DNA of 64,000 nt, from the NCBI GenBank assembly GCA_965212135.1, contig OZ243044.1, positions 62,001-126,000 on the forward strand, in the 5' to 3' direction. This stretch comes from Bin75 sp965212135. Lineage in GTDB: Bacteria > Nitrospirota > Nitrospiria > Nitrospirales > UBA8639. Under the pieces are notes generated by a model. That model was not told the DNA's origin and did not search any database. It saw only the letters and a list, made by a program, of their open reading frames with translations. The position numbers and the translations under genes were made by a program. Below are positions 27,133 to 36,061 of the stretch, one piece after another; positions within the stretch are counted from its first letter, which is position 1; the number at the start of each line of letters is the position of its first letter.

Positions 27133-28269
27133 ATGGCTGGTTTGTCAATCATGATTGTGGCCGGTGAGGCGTCAGGCGATCTTCATGGCGCCAATCTGGC
27201 AAAAGCGTTAAAAAAACTCCATCCTGAAATCAGGCTGGTTGGCGTAGGCGGGCAGCACATGCGAGCCGCCGGGATCGAGTTGGTGCAGGGACTGCATCGT
27301 TTGGATGTCGTCGGGGTGCCCGGGCCGGTGATGCTTTGGAAGGGACTGGCAAATATTGCGATCCTCAAACGGTTTTTGAAACAGGAAACCCTGGATGGAG
27401 TGGTTTTTGTTGATAATCCATCCATGAATCTTCGATTGGCCAGAATTGCGGCTCGTCTTGGCCACCGAGTGATCTATTATATCGCTCCGCAAATTTGGGC
27501 ATGGGGCCGGCGTCGGATGAACGTGATGAAGCATGTGGTCCGTCGAATGATCGTGATTTTGCCGTTTGAGGAACCCCTGTATCGGGCCGCCGCTGTGCCC
27601 TGCAATTTTGTGGGACATCCCTTGCTCGACAGTCTGGAGCCGAGCTATGAGCAGTCCCGTTCGCGAAAACAATTGGGGCTTCCCCTTGAAGGGTTAATTC
27701 TTGGTGTGCTTCCCGGGAGCCGTCATTCCGAAATTCAGTCGCTCTTGCCGCCCATGATGGGTGCGGTGCGACGAATTCATGAATCGTTTCCCGGCCTTCA
27801 TTGCGTGGTCGGACAAGCGCCCACGGTGCCCGATGCCTGGCTCAACGAGGCGCTTCATCGCGAGCGGTTTCGCGTGACCGTAGTGCCGAACCAGCCCAAT
27901 GAGGTTATGGCCGCCGCCGATTTTCTGTTGGTGGCCTCGGGGACCGCCACCTTGCAGGCGGCCCTGATCGGCACACCGATGGTCCTCGCGTATCGGGTGT
28001 CATGGCTGACCTGGCTTCTTGTCAGAATGCTGGTGCAAGTCGAACACATCGGGTTGGTGAATCTGGTGGCTGGACGCAGGCTGGTGCCGGAATTCTTACA
28101 ATCGGAAGCGACGGCGGAACGACTGAGCGAGGCGGCCCTTCGGTTTCTTAACGACCGGGCTCAATATGAGCAAATGCGAGAAGCCCTTCGGTGCGTTCGC
28201 GCCAAGCTCGGAACGTCCGGGGCTTCCCTTCGAGCGGCGGCGGAGGTGTTGGCCGAATGCCGAGCCTGA
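27133..28269 (+). CDS. lpxB: Lipid-A-disaccharide synthase LpxB
   Basis: 378 residues. The GT19 transferase joins lipid X to UDP-2,3-diacylglucosamine. Diagnostic sequences: IMIVAGEASGDLHGANL at the start, FVDNPSMNLRLA, YYIAPQIWAWGRRR, the LPFEEPLYR segment, VLPGSRHSEI, and the C-terminal ASGTATLQAALIGTPMVLAYR donor site. The length is typical. The msbA ATG lies inside its last codons (12-base overlap). Confidence 0.96.
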   Translation: MAGLSIMIVAGEASGDLHGANLAKALKKLHPEIRLVGVGGQHMRAAGIELVQGLHRLDVVGVPGPVMLWKGLANIAILKRFLKQETLDGVVFVDNPSMNLRLARIAARLGHRVIYYIAPQIWAWGRRRMNVMKHVVRRMIVILPFEEPLYRAAAVPCNFVGHPLLDSLEPSYEQSRSRKQLGLPLEGLILGVLPGSRHSEIQSLLPPMMGAVRRIHESFPGLHCVVGQAPTVPDAWLNEALHRERFRVTVVPNQPNEVMAAADFLLVASGTATLQAALIGTPMVLAYRVSWLTWLLVRMLVQVEHIGLVNLVAGRRLVPEFLQSEATAERLSEAALRFLNDRAQYEQMREALRCVRAKLGTSGASLRAAAEVLAECRA

Positions 28270-30017
28270 ACATTTTCCTCAGGATTGTCGCGTACCTCCG
28301 TGCGTACCGGGTTCGGGTGGTGGCGGCCTGTGTGTGTGCGGCGGGTGTGGCGGGCTTGTCGGGACTGTATGCCTGGCTGGTGCAGCCGGTCTTGGACGGG
28401 ATTTTTATAGAGAAAGACCATGTGCTTCTCATGGCCTTGCCCCTCGTGATTCTGGGAGTGGCCACGTTGAAAGGTGGCTTCGCGTACGGGCAAACCTATT
28501 TGATGAGTTACGTGGGGCATCGGGTCGTGGCAGAGATTCGCGAGCAATTGTTTGGACAATTCCTTCGGCTTTCGTTGCCGTTTCACCATCGGCATGCGAG
28601 CGGCCGCCTGGTCGCGCGAATCATTAATGATGTCAATGAAATGGCCCATGCCGTTCCCAGCGTGCTGAAGGATTTGTTTCAGCAGGGGCTGACGTTTTGC
28701 GTGATGCTTGGCGTGGCATTTTATCAGAATTGGCGGCTGGCGACGGTGCTGATGTTCGTGATGCCTGTGTCAATCTATGCCATTATAAAAATCGGCATGC
28801 GGTTGCGAAAATTGGCCGTCAGGGGACAAGAGTCAATGGGAGACATGGCTTCCACGTTAAAAGAAGCTTTTGCCGGCATTCGCATTGTCAAAGCGTATGG
28901 GGGGGAACACATTGAGCAACAACGGTTTGCCCGGAGCAATACGTCTTTCATGCGGGCCAATATCAAGTCGTCCCAACTCACGGCGTTTGCTTCACCGCTG
29001 TTGGAAGTGATCGGGATCGGCGGGATTGCCGTTATTATTTGGTACGGTGGATTTTTGGTCATTCACGATCAAATGAAGCCGGGAGAATTTTTTTCCTTTT
29101 TAACGGCGATGTTTATGGCCTATGCTCCGGTGAAAAAGATCGTGGGATCAAATGCCGTGATTCAACGCGCCCTTGCCGCGGCGGACCGAGTCTTTCACAT
29201 GATGGATACGGACCATGAATTTGTCCATGATGGCGGTCGTACGGTGTGGCCGGGCATGTGGCGTTCCCTTGAATTTCGGAACGTGAGTTTCTGCTACGAC
29301 GGCGAAACCAAACCGGCCATTGCCCAGCTTAATCTCACCGTGAATTTTGGCGAAGTCGTGGCGTTGGTTGGGAAAAGCGGGAGCGGCAAGTCCACCTTGG
29401 TGAGTTTGATTCCAAGGTTTTATGATCCGTCCGAAGGCCAACTGTTCATTGATGGCCGGGATATTAAAGACGCGGCGTTATCCTCTCTGCGCAGGCAGAT
29501 CGCCATTGTCTCTCAGGAGATCGTGTTGTTTGATGAAACCGTACGGGGTAATATTGCGTACGGACGCCCGGAGGCCAGTGAACAAGACATCATCCAGGCG
29601 GCACAGGCGGGCCATGCCTGGGAATTTATTGAGGCGTTGCCCGATCGGTTAGACACGGTGATTGGAGAAAACGGCGTCAAACTTTCCGGAGGTCAACGCC
29701 AGCGGTTGGCCATCGCTCGAGCGATATTACGCAATCCACCGCTGCTGATTCTTGATGAGGCCACCTCCGCCCTGGATACCGAGTCTGAACGATACATTCA
29801 GGCCGCCTTGGCCGAATTGGTGAAAAATCGGATGACGTTTGTCATTGCCCATCGCCTGTCCACGGTTCAGCATGCCGACCGTATCGTGGTGATGGACGCG
29901 GGACGCTTGGTGGAAATGGGCGTCCATCATGAGTTGCTTCGACGGAATGGGCTCTACGCGCGTCTGTATGAAACCCAATTTCATGACGTGCCGGCTGCAT
30001 CCGCATTACGGTCGTAA
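28257..30017 (+). CDS. msbA: Lipid A export ABC transporter MsbA
   Basis: 586 residues from the ATG at 28257, overlapping lpxB. It is a half-transporter that flips lipid A-core across the inner membrane. A six-helix membrane domain (about 1-320) is followed by the nucleotide-binding domain. The latter has Walker A ALVGKSGSGKSTLVS, Q-loop QIAIVSQEIVLFD, signature VKLSGGQRQRLAIARA, Walker B LLILDEATSALD and the switch His of VIAHRLSTV. The lipid A context supports MsbA rather than a generic exporter. Confidence 0.93.
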   Translation: MPSLNIFLRIVAYLRAYRVRVVAACVCAAGVAGLSGLYAWLVQPVLDGIFIEKDHVLLMALPLVILGVATLKGGFAYGQTYLMSYVGHRVVAEIREQLFGQFLRLSLPFHHRHASGRLVARIINDVNEMAHAVPSVLKDLFQQGLTFCVMLGVAFYQNWRLATVLMFVMPVSIYAIIKIGMRLRKLAVRGQESMGDMASTLKEAFAGIRIVKAYGGEHIEQQRFARSNTSFMRANIKSSQLTAFASPLLEVIGIGGIAVIIWYGGFLVIHDQMKPGEFFSFLTAMFMAYAPVKKIVGSNAVIQRALAAADRVFHMMDTDHEFVHDGGRTVWPGMWRSLEFRNVSFCYDGETKPAIAQLNLTVNFGEVVALVGKSGSGKSTLVSLIPRFYDPSEGQLFIDGRDIKDAALSSLRRQIAIVSQEIVLFDETVRGNIAYGRPEASEQDIIQAAQAGHAWEFIEALPDRLDTVIGENGVKLSGGQRQRLAIARAILRNPPLLILDEATSALDTESERYIQAALAELVKNRMTFVIAHRLSTVQHADRIVVMDAGRLVEMGVHHELLRRNGLYARLYETQFHDVPAASALRS

Positions 30018-30040
30018 CAACACCAGTACTCTTTCTCTTT

Positions 30041-30696
30041 ATGAAACAGTGGCTCCAATTAAACTGCTTTCCGTTCTTCGGCGCCTTTGCGATTCGGATG
30101 CTTGGTCGCTCAATGTCGTGGCGTGTCCATGGATCCGAGCACGTTGATCGGCTGTATCGGCAAGGCCGTCATATTCTTATTGCGTTTTGGCACGGACAAC
30201 AATTGATGATGCCGTTAGCCTACCGTGGACGTCGTGCGCACATTCTAATCAGTCGGCATCGGGATGGGGAACTGATTTATCGAATCGTCAAGCGATTCGG
30301 GTTCGGCGCGATCCGTGGCTCGACGACGAGGGGAGGATCAGGGGCGTTGCGTCAACTCATTCGTTTGGGACAACAAGGCGTTGACCTTGTCGTGACGCCC
30401 GATGGCCCCAAAGGTCCCCGGCACGTCGTTCAACCGGGCGTTGTGGCCCTTGCGAAAACGACGGGCATGCCAATCGTGCCTCTGACCTTTGCCGGCTCAA
30501 AAAAAAAGTCTTTTCCAGCTGGGATCGGTTTGTGATTCCTTATCCGTTTTCACGTGGGCTGTTTGTATGGGGAGCTCCGATCTGGGTCGCTGGGGACGCC
30601 GATGCCGAGGCGATGGAACGAATGCGGCAAACCGTCGAGGCGAGCCTCACGGCACTGTTGTCTGAAGCCGAGGCGATGGTTCACCGGCCGGATTAG
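30041..30696 (+). pseudogene. LpxJ-like (DUF374) acyltransferase split by a -1 frameshift at A9
   Basis: The lysophospholipid-acyltransferase-like DUF374 family includes LpxJ of Campylobacter and Helicobacter, a late lipid A acyltransferase. The first frame (30041-30535, 164 aa) contains the catalytic blocks AFWHGQQL, SRHRDGELI, RGSTTRGGSGAL and TPDGPKGPRHVVQPG, then ends early at TGA 30533-30535. The missing family end (SWDRFVIPYPFSRG, then a helical tail ending MVHRPD) is present in the -1 frame from 30508 to the TAG at 30694-30696. The junction is a run of nine A (30499-30507) followed by G. This is a perfect A-AAA-AAG slippery heptamer in the correct phase, giving a 218-residue product if the ribosome slips. 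It could be programmed frameshifting or slippage, a reversible mutation, or a sequencing error. No clear Shine-Dalgarno sequence precedes the start. Confidence 0.85.
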
Positions 30697-30769
30697 AGAG
30701 CCGTTGCTCCGCGTCCCGGGCCATGGCTGGTCGCCTGTTGCGAACGCGAAGGCTTGACGGGTTCCTTTG

Positions 30770-32095
30770 ATGTTCCGCGGAGGGCTGCATACCTGGATGT
30801 GGTACGGTCTTTATAATGTTCTCCTTATTCTCGGTTTGCCCGTCATTCTTGGTGTGTTGCTGATCAAAAAACGCTGTCGCCACGGCTTGTTGCAAAGGTT
30901 GGGCTGGGTGTTGCCTCGCGATTGGCCCACTGACGAAAAAGTTCTCTGGATTCATGCCGTGTCCTTGGGCGAAGTGTCCGCCATTGTGCCGTTTGTCACG
31001 GCGTTGCATCGTCGGTATCCCGCGTTCAGGATCGTCGTCTCAACCGTCACGGAAACCGGACGAGAAGCCGTGACGCAGCGATTGGCGGGCCTGGCGACCC
31101 ATTGCTTTTCGCCGCTTGATTATCCGTGGATTGTCCGCCGGTTTATTGAGTCCCTGAACCCAATGGGATTTTTCGTTGTCGAAACCGAGCTTTGGCCGAA
31201 TGTGTTGCGCGCGCTCCATCGTCGCGGCATTCCTTCTGTGATTGTGAATGGACGGTTATCGTCCAGTTCCTTTGTACGATATAAGTGGATTCGGCCTTTC
31301 ATGCGGCGAGTCCTTTCATCCGTGTCGTTAGGGCTTCTGCAATCTCGCCGGGATGAACGCCGCTTTGTCGAATTAGGCGCCGCTCCCACGCAAATGCACA
31401 GTACGGGTAATATGAAATTTGACCTGTTCCGAGAGGGAGGCGTTGCCGCTCAGGGCGCCATTGACCGTTCAGCGTTTGGGCTGTCGAAGGACGAGGGGCT
31501 GATTGTTGCGGGGAGTACGCATCCCGTTGAAGAGGAAGCGCTGCTGACAAGCTATCATGCCCTGGTGCGTTCCTGTCCGCGGGCGGTTCTGCTCCTCGCT
31601 CCGCGACACATTGAGCGAAGCGACGTTGTGGCTGAAGCGATCCGGAAGTTTGGGTTTCCGGTGATGAGACGGAGCCGGTTGCTGAAGGACATACATCGTG
31701 ATGGGGAAACCAGCGGTCCCCGCGTCATTCTTCTTGATACCCGTGGAGAATTAGCCCGGGTGTACGGGTTGGCCGTTATGGCGTTTGTCGGCGGGACATT
31801 GGCGCCCGTTGGAGGGCATAATCTGTTGGAGCCTGCGGCTTGGGCCAAGCCGGTGTGTTTTGGCCCATACACCGATCACTGTCAGGACATCGCAGATCTG
31901 TTGATTGAAACCGGAGGTGGCATTCGGGTTCGCAGCGTTCGGGAATTGACGGAAGCGTTGACGAACGGGATGCAGGACCGGGCCTGGGTGGCACAGGCCG
32001 GGCAACGTGCCAGGAAAATCATTGATGACAATCAAGGGGTTGTCGAGAGAAATTTGAACCTGATTGATCAGGTTGTCGGTTTTCGCGGCACGTAA
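30770..32095 (+). CDS. waaA: Kdo transferase WaaA (KdtA)
   Basis: 441 residues from the ATG at 30770. It adds Kdo to lipid IV-A at the inner membrane. There is an N-terminal membrane anchor (YNVLLILGLPVILGVLLI), then the GT30/GT-B domains with WIHAVSLGEVSAI (catalytic-Glu region), VSTVTETG, FVVETELWPNVLRAL and the C-terminal GGTLAPVGGHNLLEPA donor-site motif. Whether it adds one or two Kdo residues cannot be told. It lies between the LpxJ-like gene and lpxK. Confidence 0.94.
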   Translation: MFRGGLHTWMWYGLYNVLLILGLPVILGVLLIKKRCRHGLLQRLGWVLPRDWPTDEKVLWIHAVSLGEVSAIVPFVTALHRRYPAFRIVVSTVTETGREAVTQRLAGLATHCFSPLDYPWIVRRFIESLNPMGFFVVETELWPNVLRALHRRGIPSVIVNGRLSSSSFVRYKWIRPFMRRVLSSVSLGLLQSRRDERRFVELGAAPTQMHSTGNMKFDLFREGGVAAQGAIDRSAFGLSKDEGLIVAGSTHPVEEEALLTSYHALVRSCPRAVLLLAPRHIERSDVVAEAIRKFGFPVMRRSRLLKDIHRDGETSGPRVILLDTRGELARVYGLAVMAFVGGTLAPVGGHNLLEPAAWAKPVCFGPYTDHCQDIADLLIETGGGIRVRSVRELTEALTNGMQDRAWVAQAGQRARKIIDDNQGVVERNLNLIDQVVGFRGT

Positions 32096-32157
32096 CCCTT
32101 CTGTTTCTCATGAGGGTTGCTTGTCGTCGGTACTCCCCAACCAGGTGTTCATGAGCC

Positions 32158-33189
32158 ATGAATCATGGATGGAAGTCGCTGATTGCCGCCCCGTATCACG
32201 GCCTGATACGTACTCGAACGTGGCTGTACACACAGGGGTGGTTCACGAGACGTCGGTTGCCCTGTCCGGTCGTCAGCGTGGGAAATCTCACGGTTGGCGG
32301 AACGGGCAAAACACCGATGGCCATGTGGGTGGCCGGCAACCTTGTGGAACGAGGGAAAAAGGTGGCCATCCTCAGCCGAGGATACCGCAGAAAAAACCGG
32401 CAAACGTTTGTACTGGTGTCCGATGGACGGGCCATCCTTGCCGGGCCGCATGAGGCGGGGGATGAACCGTATTTGATGGCGCGTCGCTGTCCGGGGGTGA
32501 TTGTGGCGGTTGGCGCGGACCGTTATAAGCTGGGCCGTTGGCTCTTACGGCAGACGCCCATTGACTGCTTCGTTTTGGATGATGGGTTTCAGCATTTGCG
32601 TCTTGATCGTGACGTCAATTTGTTGTTGATTGACAGTTCCGACATCAATGGCCTGACAGCGCTGCTTCCCATCGGAAAGCTACGGGAGCCGCTTGGGGAA
32701 GCCAAACGAGCTTCGGCCATCATCCTGACACGAGTGGATCATGCGGCAGCGGCGGCCCGCGTTGTGGAGCTAATGAAGGCGGCCATGGGGTCCGGGTTTC
32801 ATCCCATCACCACGCGATTTACACCTCAAATGTTGATCGGGCTATCGGAATCCACGCCGCGGCCTCTTTCCGCCGTCCGGGGGAAAAGAGCGCTCATCGT
32901 GAGCGGAGTGGGTAATCCGAATCAGTTTCGCCGGATGGTGGAGACACTCGGCGTTCAATTGGTCGCCGAGTTGGTGTTTCGCGATCATGAGGCCTATTCC
33001 TCTTCGACGATCAGGGAGATTGACCGCCGAGTTGAACAGAGTCAGCCGGAGGTGGTACTCACGACGGAAAAGGATTTAATGAAAATGCCATCATCGTGGT
33101 CGCCGGCCGTTCCCGTGTTTGCCGTGTCTCTTGCGGTGGAGTTTTTGGATGGCCGGCATCGCCTGGAAGAGGCGTTATCGGTTCTGTAA
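32158..33189 (+). CDS. lpxK: Tetraacyldisaccharide 4'-kinase LpxK
   Basis: 343 residues. It phosphorylates the 4' position of the lipid A disaccharide. The P-loop SVGNLTVGGTGKTPM is followed by AILSRGYRRKN, GDEPYLMARR, the DDGFQHLRLDRD motif and the C-terminal SGVGNPNQFRRMVE and LTTEKDLMKMP segments. Length and order are normal. The start at ATG 32158 begins NHGWKSLIAAPYHG. It belongs to the same transcriptional run as waaA and waaF. Confidence 0.95.
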   Translation: MNHGWKSLIAAPYHGLIRTRTWLYTQGWFTRRRLPCPVVSVGNLTVGGTGKTPMAMWVAGNLVERGKKVAILSRGYRRKNRQTFVLVSDGRAILAGPHEAGDEPYLMARRCPGVIVAVGADRYKLGRWLLRQTPIDCFVLDDGFQHLRLDRDVNLLLIDSSDINGLTALLPIGKLREPLGEAKRASAIILTRVDHAAAAARVVELMKAAMGSGFHPITTRFTPQMLIGLSESTPRPLSAVRGKRALIVSGVGNPNQFRRMVETLGVQLVAELVFRDHEAYSSSTIREIDRRVEQSQPEVVLTTEKDLMKMPSSWSPAVPVFAVSLAVEFLDGRHRLEEALSVL

Positions 33190-33245
33190 CGGACGTCGGA
33201 GATTGGGCGGCGTCAAAGGGATTGAGTCAACGGGTTCTCATCGCC

Positions 33246-34337
33246 ATGGCCGTCAATACGTTCACGATCCAACCGGACAGCGTCAAGAAGATTTTGGTGC
33301 GCGGACCGAATTGGATGGGCGACGCCGTGATGTGCGCCCCGGCGTTGGATACGCTTCGTCAAGCGTTCCCGGATTCGGAGATTTCTTTGTTAGTTCGTCC
33401 TGCGATTGGCGAGTTGTTTGCCGGTCATCCAAGCCCGGATCACGTGGTGAGCTATGATCATCAAGGTGTTCACGCGGGATGGCGTGGAACGATCAGGCTG
33501 GCGCGGAGCCTTCGACGGGAACGGTATGATCTGGCCGTGTTGTTTCAAAATGCCTTTGAAGCGGCATTCTTGGGTGTGCTGGCCGGCGTTCCTTTGCGGT
33601 ATGGCTATGCGACGGATGGCCGCAGGTTGTTGCTCACGCATCCTGTCGATCCTCCGGACCCCAAGCAGAGGAGGCACCAGGTTCAGTATTATCTGGAGAT
33701 GCTGAGACCCCTCGTGCAGGAAACATCTGCCCCGAAGCCCGTGTTGCACGTGGGTCATGAAGAAGAGGCTATGGCGGACCGGTTATTGCGGGAAGACGGC
33801 GTCCAGGCTTCGGATGTTCTCATTGGGTTGAATCCGGGATCCGTGTATGGTGGGGCGAAGCGCTGGTTGCCTGAACGGTTTGCCGCGGTGGCTGATCGGT
33901 TACTCGTTGATTTACGTCAACGTTCCCCGCATCCCGTTCGATGTCTGATTGTCGGAGGTCCTGGAGAGGAGACATTGGGTGAGGCCATTGCCCAACAGAT
34001 GGTTTCGATCCCGTTGATCCTTTCGGGAAAAACCTCCGTGCGCGCCTTAAAAGCCATTATCAAACGATGTCATATTTTTGTGACCAATGATACGGGTCCG
34101 ATGCATGTGGCGAATGCCCTGGGCGTTCCGGTTGTGGCTGTGTTTGGTTCAACGGACCCCCTGGTCACGGCGCCTTACAATCGTGCATGGTCCGCCGCGA
34201 TTGTCAGAAATCCCGCGGATTGCTCGCCATGTCTGTTTCGTGAATGTCCCATTGATCATCGTTGCATGACGTCCATTTCCGCCGATCAAGTGCTGCACGC
34301 CGCGCAGGCCATGCTTGCGAAGCGAGGCGTGTGCTGA
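33246..34337 (+). CDS. waaF: ADP-heptose:LPS heptosyltransferase II (WaaF)
   Basis: 363 residues from the ATG at 33246; the frame continues upstream over the end of lpxK but homology begins at KKILVRGPNWMGDAVM. A GT9 enzyme of the LPS inner core with the N-terminal acceptor domain, GLNPGSVYGGAKRWLPERF, and the donor-binding VTNDTGPMHVANALGVPVVAVFGSTDP block. WaaF is favoured over WaaC because of the RGPNWMGDAV start and the C-terminal CSPCLFRECPIDHRCM cysteine segment. gmhB follows directly. Confidence 0.9.
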   Translation: MAVNTFTIQPDSVKKILVRGPNWMGDAVMCAPALDTLRQAFPDSEISLLVRPAIGELFAGHPSPDHVVSYDHQGVHAGWRGTIRLARSLRRERYDLAVLFQNAFEAAFLGVLAGVPLRYGYATDGRRLLLTHPVDPPDPKQRRHQVQYYLEMLRPLVQETSAPKPVLHVGHEEEAMADRLLREDGVQASDVLIGLNPGSVYGGAKRWLPERFAAVADRLLVDLRQRSPHPVRCLIVGGPGEETLGEAIAQQMVSIPLILSGKTSVRALKAIIKRCHIFVTNDTGPMHVANALGVPVVAVFGSTDPLVTAPYNRAWSAAIVRNPADCSPCLFRECPIDHRCMTSISADQVLHAAQAMLAKRGVC

Positions 34338-34350
34338 TCGTTGGTTGCCT

Positions 34351-34953
34351 GTGAATGAATCTCCGGCGATACCCGCAAAGCAGACGGCGGTCTTTGTGGA
34401 TCGTGACGGAACGTTGCATCCCGACGTCAGGTATCTCTCGTCTCCCGATGCGCTGGAATTGTTTCCGCATGTCCCCGAGGCCGTTTTTCGCTTAAATCGC
34501 GCGGGGATAAAAGTGATTCTGGTGACCAATCAATCCGGAATCGCACGCGGATATTTTTCTCTCAAGGATTTGGAGGCTGTGCATGAGAAACTCAAGGCCG
34601 GTCTCGCCTCGGCAAAGGCCTGGCTGGATGATGTGCTGTTTTGTCCGCATCATCCGGATGACGGGTGCCGGTGCCGGAAGCCGAATCCGGGAATGATCGA
34701 ACAAGCCACGACTCGGTATGCCATCAATGTGTCACACAGTTACGTGGTGGGCGATCAACCACACGACTTGGAGATGGCTCATCGCGTCGGGGCCAAAGGT
34801 GTTTTGGTCATGACTGGTCCGAACAGTCATGAATCGTTGGCCGTCTGTCGAACACACAACACGTTGGTTGATTTCGTCGCTCCGTGTTTTTCCGATGCCG
34901 TCTCCTGGATCCTTCGTGATTGGACGCAGTCTCCAGAACGCCGTCTGCACTAG
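34351..34953 (+). CDS. gmhB: D,D-heptose 1,7-bisphosphate phosphatase GmhB-like
   Basis: About 200 residues; the GTG at 34351 is my choice, with TTG starts at 34315 and 34345 also possible. It is a HAD phosphatase of ADP-heptose synthesis: nucleophile motif AVFVDRDGTL, motif II VTNQSGIARG, the zinc loop CPHHPDDGCRCRKP and the late acidic motif VVGDQPHDLEMA. Fits GmhB, which makes the heptose 1-phosphate used to form the donor for WaaF/WaaC on both sides of it. HldE and GmhA are not seen in the window. Confidence 0.88.
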   Translation: MNESPAIPAKQTAVFVDRDGTLHPDVRYLSSPDALELFPHVPEAVFRLNRAGIKVILVTNQSGIARGYFSLKDLEAVHEKLKAGLASAKAWLDDVLFCPHHPDDGCRCRKPNPGMIEQATTRYAINVSHSYVVGDQPHDLEMAHRVGAKGVLVMTGPNSHESLAVCRTHNTLVDFVAPCFSDAVSWILRDWTQSPERRLH

Positions 34954-34988
34954 TCGCGGGCTTCGCTTTGTCCCGTCAACGCATGATT

Positions 34989-36032
34989 ATGACTCCGCCA
35001 AACAATCTCCTGATTATCAAGCCCAGTTCCTGTGGAGACATTATTCATGCTCTGCCGACGGTGAGCGCGTTGCGAACGGTGTTTCCTGACGCAAAGATTT
35101 CCTGGTTGGTCAAATCCGACTGGGCCGAATTGCTGGAAGGACATCCCGATCTCCATGAAGTCATTCCTGTGGATTTTCAGCTTCATTCGTGGTGGGGGAT
35201 CATCGCAACCATTCGCAAGCGGGCCTTTGATTGCGTGGTGGATTTGCAAGGTCTGTTCCGGTCCGGTCTGCTCGCGTGGTTGTCGGGTGCTTCGGTGCGG
35301 GCCGGGTTTGCTCGGGGACGGGAGGGCAGTCCGTGGTTTTATACCCATCGGGTTCGGTTGCCGAATGACGGCAAAACGTTCTGGCGTTTGCTGGATACGC
35401 ATGCGGTTGACCGTAATCTCGCCATGGCCAAATTTTTTGGCGCGGCTACCGCATCCCCACAATTTTGGTTGCCGAGACTGGAGAGTGACCAGGTGGCGAT
35501 CAATCGGTTGTTCGCAGAAGCGGGAGTGGAACGGCACGACCGGCTCATTGCCATGGCTCCGGCTTCACGGCAGGCCATGAAAAACTGGCCGGTCGGCCGG
35601 TTTGTTGAGGTCGCGGCGGCGTTGACGAAGCACAAGGATATGAAAATTGTCCTGCTCGGATCATCAACCGATTGCCGGATCGTCCGGCCCTTTTCCATGG
35701 CTCTCGGGCCCGCGTTGGTCAATCTGGTTGGAAAAACACGGATTCGCCAATTGAGTCTTGTCTTTGATAGAATTTCGCTGTTTATCGGCAATGATTCAGG
35801 GCCGATCCACGTGGCTGCCGCATGCCGGGTTCCCGTGCTTGCGTGCTTCGGCCCTACCAATCCTCAAGCAACCGGCCCGTATGGAACAGGCCACGTTGCC
35901 ATGGTGAGTGAGACAACCGCGTGTCGCCCTTGCGGGTTGCGCCAATGCCGCAATCCTCATTATCTGGAATGTTTGGAGTCCGTTTCGGTTGAGGACGTGG
36001 TGGGCCAGGCAAAAAAAATGCTGGCGTTGTGA
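34989..36032 (+). CDS. GT9 heptosyltransferase, WaaC-like
   Basis: 347 residues from ATG 34989 (34983 is equally possible). GT-B fold, family 9: LLIIKPSSCGDIIHALPTV at the N-terminus (the SSxGDxxHxLP pattern of heptosyltransferase I). Then VVDLQGLFRSGLLA, MAPASRQAMKNWPVGRF in place of the usual R.TKRWP motif, and the FIGNDSGPIHVAAACRVPVLACFG donor block. The likely role is addition of the first heptose to Kdo. A late Cys cluster (CRPCGLRQC) is present. It lies between gmhB and a GT2 gene in the core-LPS run. Confidence 0.82.
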   Translation: MTPPNNLLIIKPSSCGDIIHALPTVSALRTVFPDAKISWLVKSDWAELLEGHPDLHEVIPVDFQLHSWWGIIATIRKRAFDCVVDLQGLFRSGLLAWLSGASVRAGFARGREGSPWFYTHRVRLPNDGKTFWRLLDTHAVDRNLAMAKFFGAATASPQFWLPRLESDQVAINRLFAEAGVERHDRLIAMAPASRQAMKNWPVGRFVEVAAALTKHKDMKIVLLGSSTDCRIVRPFSMALGPALVNLVGKTRIRQLSLVFDRISLFIGNDSGPIHVAAACRVPVLACFGPTNPQATGPYGTGHVAMVSETTACRPCGLRQCRNPHYLECLESVSVEDVVGQAKKMLAL

Positions 36033-36061
36033 AGCCGTCGCGGCTCGTCCATGTGTGAAGA

